Positions 1 to 5,038 of a DNA stretch of 5,038 nt are shown here, in pieces. The first letter of the stretch is position 1, and each line of letters opens with the position of its first letter. The notes below the pieces were generated by a model. The model had not been told where the DNA came from, searched no databases, and worked only from the letters and a program-made list of their open reading frames with translations. Where the stretch lies: the NCBI GenBank assembly GCA_026387135.1, contig JAPLMH010000094.1:1-5038 (forward strand), given 5' to 3'. The position numbers and the translations under genes were made by a program. This DNA is from Candidatus Omnitrophota bacterium. Lineage in GTDB: Bacteria > Omnitrophota > Gorgyraeia > 2-01-FULL-45-10.

Positions 1-40
1 CCTCTATAAGCACTTCACTCTTCTTTATAGCTTCCTTCAT
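1..40 (-). CDS. argB: Acetylglutamate kinase, N-terminal fragment (13 codons, runs off the window)
   Basis: Only the first 13 codons are present, reading MKEAIKKSEVLIE. This matches the usual opening of ArgB, where a short helix of the form M-x-x-A-I-x-K-A-x-V-L-I-E precedes the Lys-rich nucleotide-binding strand. ArgB phosphorylates N-acetylglutamate with ATP, the step just before ArgC. The ATG at 38-40 overlaps the argJ stop codon (TGA, 37-39) in an ATGA arrangement, and a GGAG lies 8 bases upstream of the start, inside the end of argJ. The overlap suggests coupled translation from the argCJB transcript. The assignment rests on a short peptide plus its position after argJ; both agree well. 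Nothing can be said about the active site or feedback type because the rest lies outside. Confidence 0.88.
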   Translation of the reverse strand, partial: MKEAIKKSEVLIE

Positions 41-1257
41 GTGCTATACTCCGAGTTTATCGCTACATACTCTTTTGAGAAATCGCAGGTCCACGCTGTA
101 GCTTTATCTCTTCCCGTCTTCAGATCCACCTTAATATAGACATCTCTCTTAGTAAATAATTTGTGCGCCTTATTTTTATCGAGGCCTTTAACGCTCATGC
201 CGTTTGAAAGAGCTTTCAGGTTGCCCAGATAAACATCGACCTTGTTCGGGTCGAAATCTACCCCGCTTGAGCCCGCCGCGGCAACGATCCTGCCCCAATT
301 CGGGTCCTCGCCACAGACGGCGCACTTAAGAAGGTTTGATGTAGATATCTTTCTTGCGACCGCTTTCGCATCCAATTCGCTTTTGGCACCTGTTACGGAG
401 ATCTCTATGAATTTAGTCGCGCCTTCGCCGTCCCGCACTAACTCCTTCGCGAGTTCACTCGCTACGAATTTCAGCGCCGCCGTAAATTTACGATAATCGC
501 TTCCATATCCTTTTATCTCTCTATTTTTCGCCAGCCCATTGGCCAATATAAAACACGAGTCGTTCGTGCTCATGTCACCGTCTACCGATATCATGTTGAA
601 TGAATCACCCGTTGCCTCGTCCAGCGAAGCAGTGAGCATCCTCTTTGTTATCGCCGCATCGGTAGTGATAAAAGATAACATAGTCGCATGTCTCTGGGTC
701 TTCATGAGAGGATATATCATCCCCACGCCTTTGCATGCCCCGCCGATGGTAACCGTAACTTTGTCGAGTTTGATCTTAACGGCCAATTCCTTCTTCACCG
801 TGTCGGTCGTCATTATGGCCTCGGCGAACCTGGTGCCTTTAGCCTCGGACAGTTCCCCCACAAGCTCAGGAACGGCCTTCTCTATCTTTCCTAACGGCAG
901 ATAGACGCCTATGATCCCGGTCGACGCCACCAGGACTTCTCTTTTATCCAGTAACAGGGATTTCCCGATAAGCTCGGTCATCTTCATGGCGTCCCTGTCG
1001 CCTATCTTACCATTGGCGCAATTCGCGTTGCCGCTATTCACCACTATCGCCCGATGGTCCTTCCCGTTAATATGGGCCATGCTCACTTTCACCGGCGATG
1101 CCTTAAATCTATTGGTCGTAAAAGCGGCGGCGGCGGCCGCAGGCACTTCGGAATAGAGAAGCGCGAGATCCGCCCTTCCCGACTTCTTGATGCCCGCCTT
1201 AACGCCCGAGGCTAAAAATCCTTTTGGGGTCGTTACGCCGCCTTTTATAATATTCAT
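37..1257 (-). CDS. argJ: Glutamate N-acetyltransferase / ornithine acetyltransferase (ArgJ)
   Basis: ArgJ moves the acetyl group from N-acetylornithine to glutamate, giving ornithine and N-acetylglutamate; some members also use acetyl-CoA. It is cytoplasmic and belongs to the N-terminal-nucleophile family, which cleaves itself before a conserved Thr. At 406 aa it is of normal length. Visible landmarks are FTTNR (46-50), STG of the oxyanion-hole region (112-114), KGVGMI (176-181), the cleavage motif ATML with predicted nucleophile Thr192, TTDAAI (198-203), RDGEGATK (275-282), GEDPNWGRI (316-324) and the typical C-terminus ending INSEYST. Between Pro183 and Ala191 there are seven residues (LMKTQRH) where the family normally has two (NM), a five-residue insertion touching the scissile bond. 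A run of six Ala lies at 40-45. The start ATG is 2 bases after the argC stop and has AAGGA about 11 bases upstream. Whether it is mono- or bifunctional cannot be read from sequence. Confidence 0.97.
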   Translation of the reverse strand: MNIIKGGVTTPKGFLASGVKAGIKKSGRADLALLYSEVPAAAAAAFTTNRFKASPVKVSMAHINGKDHRAIVVNSGNANCANGKIGDRDAMKMTELIGKSLLLDKREVLVASTGIIGVYLPLGKIEKAVPELVGELSEAKGTRFAEAIMTTDTVKKELAVKIKLDKVTVTIGGACKGVGMIYPLMKTQRHATMLSFITTDAAITKRMLTASLDEATGDSFNMISVDGDMSTNDSCFILANGLAKNREIKGYGSDYRKFTAALKFVASELAKELVRDGEGATKFIEISVTGAKSELDAKAVARKISTSNLLKCAVCGEDPNWGRIVAAAGSSGVDFDPNKVDVYLGNLKALSNGMSVKGLDKNKAHKLFTKRDVYIKVDLKTGRDKATAWTCDFSKEYVAINSEYST

Positions 1258-1259
1258 AC

Positions 1260-2273
1260 TTACATCAATCCTTCGGTCTCGTCGAAGCCGGCCATGATAT
1301 TCATATTCTGCACCGCCTGGCCCGCCGCGCCCTTCTTTAAATTATCTATGCATGCGATCACTATCAAAGTGTCGCCGGTGACCTTCACTCCTATATCGCA
1401 GAAGTTCGTAAATACTACGTCCTTTATCTGCGGCAGCTTACCTTCATCGTATACCTTCACGAACGGCTTTCCTTTATAGAACTTTTTATAGAGGTCCACC
1501 GCCGCCTTCGTATCAATCTTTTTATTCAGCTTCATGTATATGGTCGACAGTATGCCCCTGTTCATAGGTATCAGGTGCGGCGTAAAGACGACATCGATGG
1601 CCGAGCCCGCCACCAGAGATAATATCCTGTTTATCTCAGGCTTATGCTGGTGCTCGTTTACCTTATAGGCCTTCAGGTTCTCGTTGACCTCGCCGAACGA
1701 CAACGCAAGGTCCGGCTTTCTGCCCGCGCCCGTAACGCCGCTCTTTGAATCTATTATTATTGAATTCTTATCTATGATGCCTTCTCTTGCCGCAGGCGCC
1801 ACCCCGAGGATAGCGCTCGTCGGATAGCATCCGGGATTCGCTATCAGTTTTGCCTTCTTGATCTCGTCATGGTAAAGTTCCGGCAGCCCGTATACGGCCT
1901 GCGGAAGATTTGCCGTATCCTTGTGCTCGACGCCGTACCATACCTTGTATACGCCGGGATCGAGCCTGTAATCCGCGCTCAAGTCCACGACGAGCTTGCC
2001 CGCCTTCAAAAATACGGGCGCGATCTCCATCGAGACTTTATGCGGAAGAGCGAGGAATACCAGATCGATATTCTTCGCCATCTTCTGGGCATCCGGTTTA
2101 TGGCAGATGAGGTCGAGGCGTCCTTTAAAGACCGGGAATATCGACGATATCGGCTCTTCTTTGTCGATGACCGCGGATAGTTCCGTTATCTCAACACCCT
2201 TGTGATTTATAAGTATCTTTATTACTTCTTCGCCGGCGTAACCCGTCGCGCCGACCACTCCAACTTTGATCAT
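1260..2273 (-). CDS. argC: N-acetyl-gamma-glutamyl-phosphate reductase (ArgC)
   Basis: ArgC reduces N-acetylglutamyl 5-phosphate to N-acetylglutamate semialdehyde with NADPH, the third step of arginine synthesis. The protein is 337 aa, normal for the long-form (type 1) family. It opens with a Rossmann nucleotide-binding motif VGVVGATGYAGEE (4-16). The catalytic Cys149 sits in NPGCYPT (146-152). The conserved His motif reads EHQHKPEI (207-214), where the middle residue is more often Arg. TPHLIPMNRGILST (231-244) and the C-terminal segment DNLKKGAAGQAVQNMN (310-325) are typical. The ATG start gives the glycine-rich motif at its usual distance and has a strong GGGAGGG ribosome binding site about 9 bases upstream. 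A good promoter lies just before it. It leads the argCJB cluster and is followed 2 bases later by argJ. Confidence 0.97.
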   Translation of the reverse strand: MIKVGVVGATGYAGEEVIKILINHKGVEITELSAVIDKEEPISSIFPVFKGRLDLICHKPDAQKMAKNIDLVFLALPHKVSMEIAPVFLKAGKLVVDLSADYRLDPGVYKVWYGVEHKDTANLPQAVYGLPELYHDEIKKAKLIANPGCYPTSAILGVAPAAREGIIDKNSIIIDSKSGVTGAGRKPDLALSFGEVNENLKAYKVNEHQHKPEINRILSLVAGSAIDVVFTPHLIPMNRGILSTIYMKLNKKIDTKAAVDLYKKFYKGKPFVKVYDEGKLPQIKDVVFTNFCDIGVKVTGDTLIVIACIDNLKKGAAGQAVQNMNIMAGFDETEGLM

Positions 2274-2305
2274 AAATCGTTCCCTCCCGTCGGACTTGAA
2301 GCTCT

Positions 2306-2334
2306 ATGTTAAATTAAAAAACCTATCCTGTCAA
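2306..2334 (-). promoter_or_regulatory. Predicted sigma70-type promoter of argCJB
   Basis: Read on the minus strand, a perfect -35 hexamer TTGACA (2329-2334) is followed after exactly 17 bases by TAACAT (2306-2311), which matches 4 of 6 bases of TATAAT. The expected start of transcription is near 2299, giving a leader of about 25 bases that contains the GGGAGGG ribosome binding site of argC. The spacer is AT-rich. The call is from sequence match only; the weak point is the -10 box. Confidence 0.7.
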
Positions 2335-2358
2335 CTAAAATATCTATAGGCGTTGACA
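2329..2358. promoter_or_regulatory. Inverted repeat TGTCAAC-N16-GTTGACA, candidate operator
   Basis: On the plus strand TGTCAAC (2329-2335) and its exact reverse complement GTTGACA (2352-2358) are separated by 16 AT-rich bases, a centre-to-centre distance of 23 bases, about two helical turns. The left arm contains the -35 hexamer of the argC promoter, so a protein bound here would compete with RNA polymerase. It does not match the ArgR/AhrC ARG box (TGAAT-N4-ATTCA type). A perfect 7-base repeat this close can arise by chance, especially as one arm is constrained to be a -35 box, so the operator role is an inference. Confidence 0.35.
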
Positions 2359-2391
2359 AGATATGTTTTAATTTTCCGTCGAGGTTTTATA

Positions 2392-2787
2392 TTACCTCTT
2401 TGTGAACTGGAATCTCCTCCTTGCACGCTTCCGCCCGTATTTTTTGCGCTCACGGGCCCTCGGATCGCGGGTCAAGAACTTCGCTTTTTTGAGAGGGCTC
2501 TTCAGGCTCTCCTGTATTTTGACGAGGGCTCTGGCTATGCCGAGCTTCATGGCTCCGGCCTGCCCGCTGCCTCCGCCTCCCTCAACTTTTGCGTAAATAT
2601 CGTATTTCGTCGGCAGCTTGACTAGCTCCATAGGCTGCATAATAACAAGGCGGTGGCTCTCACGGTTAAAATATTCGACGAACGGCCTCTTGTTAACGGT
2701 GATCGTGCCGCTACCTTCGATCATTCTTACCCGCGCGATCGACTTTTTGCGCCTTCCTGTTGCAATATACTGGACTTTCTCTGACAT
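2392..2787 (-). CDS. rpsI: 30S ribosomal protein S9 (uS9)
   Basis: S9 is a small-subunit protein whose long basic C-terminal tail reaches the peptidyl-tRNA in the P site. The 131-aa product is full length. It carries the N-terminal signature ATGRRKKSIARV (9-20), the glycine-rich GGGGSGQAGAMKLGIARAL segment (71-89), the DPRARERKKYGRKRARRRF stretch (108-126) and the universal ending FQFTKR, with the terminal Lys-Arg that contacts tRNA. It follows rplM after 21 bases, the usual pairing in bacteria. Its ribosome binding site AAGGAG (2800-2805) is 12 bases from the ATG, somewhat long. It is expected to be co-transcribed with rplM from the promoter at 3310-3338. No convincing terminator follows it. 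Confidence 0.99.
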   Translation of the reverse strand: MSEKVQYIATGRRKKSIARVRMIEGSGTITVNKRPFVEYFNRESHRLVIMQPMELVKLPTKYDIYAKVEGGGGSGQAGAMKLGIARALVKIQESLKSPLKKAKFLTRDPRARERKKYGRKRARRRFQFTKR

Positions 2788-2808
2788 TATCTTTACATAC
2801 TCCTTACA

Positions 2809-3249
2809 TTAAACTGTTAAAGGCTTAGGGTTCTGGGCTTTATGCGGATGATCCTCACCTGCATAGACTTTAAGCTTCTTAAGAAGTTTTGCGCCAAGCT
2901 TACTCTTGGGCAGCATGCCCTTGACCGCGTGCCTTATAACGTGACCCGGGTTATTCTTCATCTTCACTTCGAGCGTCTCGAGATGCAGCCCGCCCGGATA
3001 GGCCGTATACCTTTTGTATACTTTATCTGCATTCTTATTTCCCGTGACCTTCACTTTGCTTGCATTGATGACTATAACTTCGTCCCCGGTATCCTGGTGA
3101 GGCGAATATACGACCTTATTCTTGCCCATAAGCACGGTGGCCACTTTGCAGGCAAGCCGGCCCAGGACCTTATCCTTAGCATCGACAAGGAGCCATGCCT
3201 TTTTTATCTCTTTTTCCGGGATCAAATACGTTCTTGAACTATTCTTCAT
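2809..3249 (-). CDS. rplM: 50S ribosomal protein L13 (uL13)
   Basis: L13 is an early-assembling large-subunit protein that binds 23S rRNA. The 146-aa product is of normal length and has the family landmarks in order: WLLVDAKDKVLGRLA (19-33), a GKNKVVYSPHQDTGDEVIVINA run (42-63), the TGNK motif (69-72), YPGGL (84-88), AVKGMLPKSKLG (108-119) and LKVYAGEDHPHKAQNP (126-141). The ATG start is supported by AAGG 7 bases upstream and by the position of the conserved TYL segment near the N-terminus. It lies 107 bases after the HAD gene, a gap holding a terminator-like hairpin and a strong promoter. In several bacteria L13 controls its own operon through the mRNA leader; the hairpin at the start of this leader could be relevant, but I do not recognise a described L13 leader fold here. 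Confidence 0.99.
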   Translation of the reverse strand: MKNSSRTYLIPEKEIKKAWLLVDAKDKVLGRLACKVATVLMGKNKVVYSPHQDTGDEVIVINASKVKVTGNKNADKVYKRYTAYPGGLHLETLEVKMKNNPGHVIRHAVKGMLPKSKLGAKLLKKLKVYAGEDHPHKAQNPKPLTV

Positions 3250-3274
3250 ATCTTTACCTTATATAACCCTTCTG

Positions 3275-3307
3275 AATAATGAAACCGCCCCTTACTTAAG
3301 GGGCGGT
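3275..3307 (-). terminator. Rho-independent terminator-like hairpin after the truA-HAD unit
   Basis: On the minus strand ACCGCCCCTT (3298-3307), a four-base loop AAGT, and AAGGGGCGGT (3284-3293) form a perfect ten-base-pair GC-rich stem. It is followed by a T-rich but broken tract TTTCATTATT (3275-3284). The stem starts 49 bases after the HAD stop codon. On the plus strand no T tract follows, so it should act only in the minus direction. It begins 2 bases downstream of the rplM -10 box. The alternative reading is a 5' stabilising or regulatory hairpin of the rplM leader. Confidence 0.65.
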
Positions 3308-3309
3308 AG

Positions 3310-3338
3310 ATGATACCATAGTCGCCCGAAGTTGTCAA
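3310..3338 (-). promoter_or_regulatory. Predicted strong sigma70-type promoter of rplM-rpsI
   Basis: On the minus strand TTGACA (3333-3338) is followed by a 17-base spacer and TATCAT (3310-3315), which matches 5 of 6 bases of TATAAT. TGG sits directly before the -10, giving an extended -10 element. An AT-rich stretch just upstream of the -35 (about 3339-3358, reaching the HAD stop codon) resembles an UP element, as expected for ribosomal protein genes. The predicted start of transcription, near 3303-3304, falls inside the first arm of the adjacent hairpin. Confidence 0.8.
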
Positions 3339-3356
3339 TAGTATTATTAAACGCTA

Positions 3357-3965
3357 TTAAATAACTCCTCTTTCCTTAAGATCCTTCTCTAACTTTTCAG
3401 AACCTTCATATTTGATCGATTCTATACCGAAAACGGCTGCCTCTTTTATGAGGTCCTCTCTGTCATCTATATACAGAACCGCTGTTTTGTCACCGCCTGC
3501 GCGCTTAACGGCATCTTCAAATATGCGCTTCTCCGGCTTTATAGCTCCCACAGCAAACGAGACTATTATCTCATCGAATATCTTCAATATATCGAATTTC
3601 TGCACTATATATTCATAGTGCAGCCTGCTTATATTGGAGAGAAGGAAGAGCTTATAATCCTTCTTGAGCCGCCTGGCGATGGCGCATGACCCCTCATCAA
3701 GCCAGAATATATCGTTCCATATGGCGACGAAGTCCCTGAAAGGTATCGCTACGCCCAGATGCTTGGTGATCCTGGCGTGGAAGTCTTTCGGGGATATCTG
3801 GCCACTCTCAAAAGCCTGGGTCAGCTTGGAATCAAAGAACAGCCGGCGAACCTCTTCGGAATCCAGATGAAAAAGATTCGCGAACTTCTTCGCCGAAATA
3901 TTATGGTCAAACTTTATAAGAGTGTTGCCTAGATCAAAGATTATTACGCTGTAACGCTTCTTCAC
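3357..3965 (-). CDS. HAD-superfamily hydrolase, subfamily IA, YihX-like
   Basis: This is a 202-aa cytoplasmic HAD-fold protein, probably a phosphatase on a small phosphorylated metabolite; the substrate cannot be told from sequence. Motif I is FDLGNTL (10-16), with nucleophile Asp11 and Gly13 where many HAD phosphatases have the second Asp. Motif II is LLSN with Ser110, motif III is the Lys in AIKPEKRIF (Lys143), and motif IV is YIDDREDLIKEAAVFGI (Asp167/Asp168). The DLGN form, the helical cap between motifs I and II, and the order of motifs resemble the YihX group of sugar-phosphate phosphatases, which also lack the second Asp. The start is GTG (3963-3965), the only usable start because an in-frame stop lies nine codons upstream. 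Its ribosome binding site is poor, and it begins 7 bases after the small membrane gene, so coupling to that gene is likely. Confidence 0.88.
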   Translation of the reverse strand: MKKRYSVIIFDLGNTLIKFDHNISAKKFANLFHLDSEEVRRLFFDSKLTQAFESGQISPKDFHARITKHLGVAIPFRDFVAIWNDIFWLDEGSCAIARRLKKDYKLFLLSNISRLHYEYIVQKFDILKIFDEIIVSFAVGAIKPEKRIFEDAVKRAGGDKTAVLYIDDREDLIKEAAVFGIESIKYEGSEKLEKDLKERGVI

Positions 3966-3972
3966 GCTGATT

Positions 3973-4227
3973 CTATTTAATCTTGCCTTTCATGAACATT
4001 CCGCCATGGCACTTCATGCCCTTATTCCCGCCCCACATCTTATCCTTGCCGCACTTCATGGAACAGCTGTCCGCAAGACTGTACACGAGACTCATGACTA
4101 TAATAGACGCTCCGAGCGTATAGCCCAATGTCTGCAAAATCCCTTTCTTCTGCTTATTCGCCAATATGCAAAGCACGTATCCTATAGCAAGCGACATGAA
4201 CAAAGCAAATGCTCCCTTTATAAGCAT
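3973..4227 (-). CDS. Small two-helix membrane protein with Cys/Met/His-rich tail
   Basis: I do not recognise this 84-aa protein. It shows two hydrophobic helices, about 5-23 and 28-51, joined by a short basic turn NKQKKG (24-29). By the positive-inside rule the turn is cytoplasmic and both ends face outward. The tail (52-84) is hydrophilic, rich in Gly and Lys, and contains CSMKC (55-59), KMWGGNK (63-69) and MKCHGGMFM (71-79): three Cys, five Met and one His within 25 residues. Such a mix is typical of soft-metal binding, copper above all, but that is inference. The gene looks real: it has a strong GGGAGGG ribosome binding site about 8 bases before the ATG, lies 18 bases after truA and 7 bases before the HAD gene, and reads cleanly to a stop. 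Nothing in its neighbours points to metal handling. Confidence 0.8.
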   Translation of the reverse strand: MLIKGAFALFMSLAIGYVLCILANKQKKGILQTLGYTLGASIIVMSLVYSLADSCSMKCGKDKMWGGNKGMKCHGGMFMKGKIK

Positions 4228-4245
4228 ACTCTTGCCCTCCCTTTC

Positions 4246-5007
4246 TTAGTACTCTACACTCACAAGGCATAAGCCCAGGGCCGGCGCCGTAGGGCCTGCC
4301 GATCTTCTATCTCTTTTCAGCAATATCTCTTTTATGCTCTCTTCGGGCATCTTGCCGCGGCCGATCTCAAGCAGGGTGCCTGCTATGATTCTTACCATAT
4401 TATACAGGAATCCATCGGCCCGGATATCAATATATACCAGATTGCGGCGTTTTTCAATCTTAATCTTCTTTATCGTGCGGACGGTATTAGATTCGCTGCT
4501 GCCGGAGGAGCCGGAGGCTTGAAAAGACTTGAAGTCATGCCTGCCTGTAAGCGCCCTGGCGGCGCGCCGCATCGATCCCATATTCAATGGATAGGAAAAA
4601 CGCGAGGCGAAGTGCCTTATGAAAGGATCTACGAAACGCTCGGTCGTCACGGTATAGCGGTAATTCTTCGACCTTGCCGAGCGCTGGGCATCGAATTTGA
4701 GAGGGACATATCCTGCGGATACTATAAGGATCTCTCCGGAAAGATGACTGTTAAGGGCGTCTTTTATCTTATTGAGGTCAAGCTTCGAATGGGTCTTAAA
4801 GTTGGCTACCTGTCCAATGGCATGCACGCCCGAATCGGTCCGGCCGGCGCCAGTCAACTTTACCTTGCGGCCTGTTATTTTTCTGAGCGCCGACTCGACA
4901 CACCTCTGGACGGTATCGGCATTCTTCTGGGACTGCCAACCCGAATAATGCGTCCCGTCATACATTATGACAAGTTTTATGTTACGCGTCGACGATCTCC
5001 TGCTCAA
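4246..5007 (-). CDS. truA: tRNA pseudouridine(38-40) synthase TruA
   Basis: TruA converts uridines 38, 39 and 40 of the tRNA anticodon arm to pseudouridine. Full-length family features are present: YDGTHYSGWQ (16-25), the catalytic motif GAGRTDSGVHA (53-63) with Asp58, FDAQRSARSKNYRY (105-118), the HDFKSF segment (157-162) and GFLYNMVRIIAGTLLEIGRGK (199-219). The coordinates given use the only standard in-frame start, TTG at 5005-5007, which gives 253 aa but has a poor ribosome binding site and a seven-residue extension over the usual N-terminus. Beginning at codon 7 (ACG, 4987-4989) gives 247 aa starting (M)RNIKLVIMYDGT, the normal TruA beginning, with AGGAG exactly 7 bases upstream. The start is therefore uncertain. 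The Arg common in the FHAR-F-S-A motif is Gln108 here, with Arg shifted to 109. The small membrane protein gene follows after 18 bases. Confidence 0.96.
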   Translation of the reverse strand: MSRRSSTRNIKLVIMYDGTHYSGWQSQKNADTVQRCVESALRKITGRKVKLTGAGRTDSGVHAIGQVANFKTHSKLDLNKIKDALNSHLSGEILIVSAGYVPLKFDAQRSARSKNYRYTVTTERFVDPFIRHFASRFSYPLNMGSMRRAARALTGRHDFKSFQASGSSGSSESNTVRTIKKIKIEKRRNLVYIDIRADGFLYNMVRIIAGTLLEIGRGKMPEESIKEILLKRDRRSAGPTAPALGLCLVSVEY

Positions 5008-5038
5008 TCGTATTCATTCCGCTATCTTTGCCGGAGTA
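4982..5038 (-). CDS. C-terminal fragment of an unidentified upstream gene
   Basis: An open frame enters from the window edge and reads YSGKDSGMNTIEQEIVDA before TAA at 4982-4984, overlapping the start of truA. I do not recognise the protein from 18 residues. A second frame also enters and ends sooner, at TGA 5014-5016, with the tail TPAKIAE; that one could be the true upstream gene instead. I slightly favour the longer frame because its last codons (GAC GCG TAA) would also allow an overlapping truA ATG if the Asp codon were GAT. Either way truA appears to sit inside an operon rather than at its head. Confidence 0.4.
   Translation of the reverse strand, partial: YSGKDSGMNTIEQEIVDA
4997..5001 (-). 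promoter_or_regulatory. truA: Shine-Dalgarno AGGAG deciding the truA start
   Basis: AGGAG on the minus strand lies inside the TTG-initiated truA frame, after that start, and exactly 7 bases before the ACG codon at 4987-4989. It is the only good ribosome binding site near the truA start and points to initiation at the ACG, where homologous proteins begin, rather than at the TTG 4-6 bases upstream of it. Confidence 0.6.

Noticed and set aside
2353..2393. Plus-strand promoter from TTGACA at 2353-2358
   Set aside because: No -10-like hexamer lies 16-18 bases downstream, and no plausible plus-strand gene follows; the hexamer is explained as an arm of the inverted repeat.
2381..2398. Small hairpin GAGGT-N8-ACCTC over the rpsI stop codon as a terminator
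   Set aside because: The stem is only five base pairs with an eight-base loop, and no T tract follows on the minus strand.
2353..2625. 90-codon plus-strand open frame over rpsI
   Set aside because: It is the antisense shadow of a highly conserved ribosomal gene and has no recognisable protein features. The other plus-strand open frames, such as 539-904, 1869-2180 and 2842-3237, are shadows of argJ, argC and rplM in the same way.
3918..3935. Missing second Asp in HAD motif I as a sign of a dead enzyme
   Set aside because: The DLGN form with Gly at this place is normal in YihX-like HAD proteins, and motifs II to IV are intact.
5015..5017. ATG at 5015-5017 with an ATGA overlap as the start of a gene
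   Set aside because: It reaches a stop after 11 codons, so it is not a gene start; it more likely encodes a Met within the tail of the upstream gene.
1..5038. A hidden new multi-gene system (defence, mobile or RNA-based)
   Set aside because: Nearly all bases are taken by conserved housekeeping genes; the two gaps of about 110 bases are explained by promoters and a terminator, and no repeats or structured RNA beyond those were seen.

Overview
The window is a compact bacterial stretch with every supported gene on the minus strand, so transcription runs from the high-coordinate end to the low-coordinate end. In transcription order it holds: the tail of an unidentified gene, truA (tRNA pseudouridine synthase), a small two-helix membrane protein with a Cys/Met/His tail, a HAD-superfamily hydrolase, rplM (L13), rpsI (S9), argC, argJ, and the first codons of argB. 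Gene density, a mid-range GC content and the order rplM-rpsI-argC-argJ-argB suggest an uncultured or environmental bacterium. Omnitrophota, or a lineage near the old Deltaproteobacteria, is my best guess; this rests on gene order and protein style, not on a marker search.

Region 3357-5038 looks like one transcription unit (X-truA-small membrane protein-HAD), with gaps of 18 and 7 bases between the last three genes. Any promoter for it lies outside the window. It ends at a GC-rich hairpin at 3284-3307. The hairpin is interlocked with a near-consensus promoter (3310-3338) that should drive rplM-rpsI, so the stop of one unit and the start of the next share the same bases.

Region 2392-3249 is the universal rplM-rpsI pair of ribosomal proteins. 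No convincing terminator follows rpsI. The next 118 bases (2274-2391) hold a second good promoter (2306-2334), whose -35 hexamer is one arm of a perfect 7-base inverted repeat, a plausible operator for arginine genes.

Region 1-2273 is the arginine cluster. ArgC reduces N-acetylglutamyl phosphate. ArgJ transfers the acetyl group from N-acetylornithine back to glutamate, which makes the pathway cyclic. ArgB, barely entered here, phosphorylates N-acetylglutamate. argC and argJ are 2 bases apart, and argJ and argB overlap by 4 bases (ATGA), so the three are probably translationally coupled.

Most of the window is housekeeping. The items worth a second look are a five-residue insertion next to the autocleavage site of ArgJ, a truA whose natural start position reads ACG, the nested terminator/promoter before rplM, the small putative metal-binding membrane protein, and the argC promoter repeat. 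I saw no mobile element, CRISPR array, tRNA or rRNA. I found nothing that amounts to a whole new biological system.
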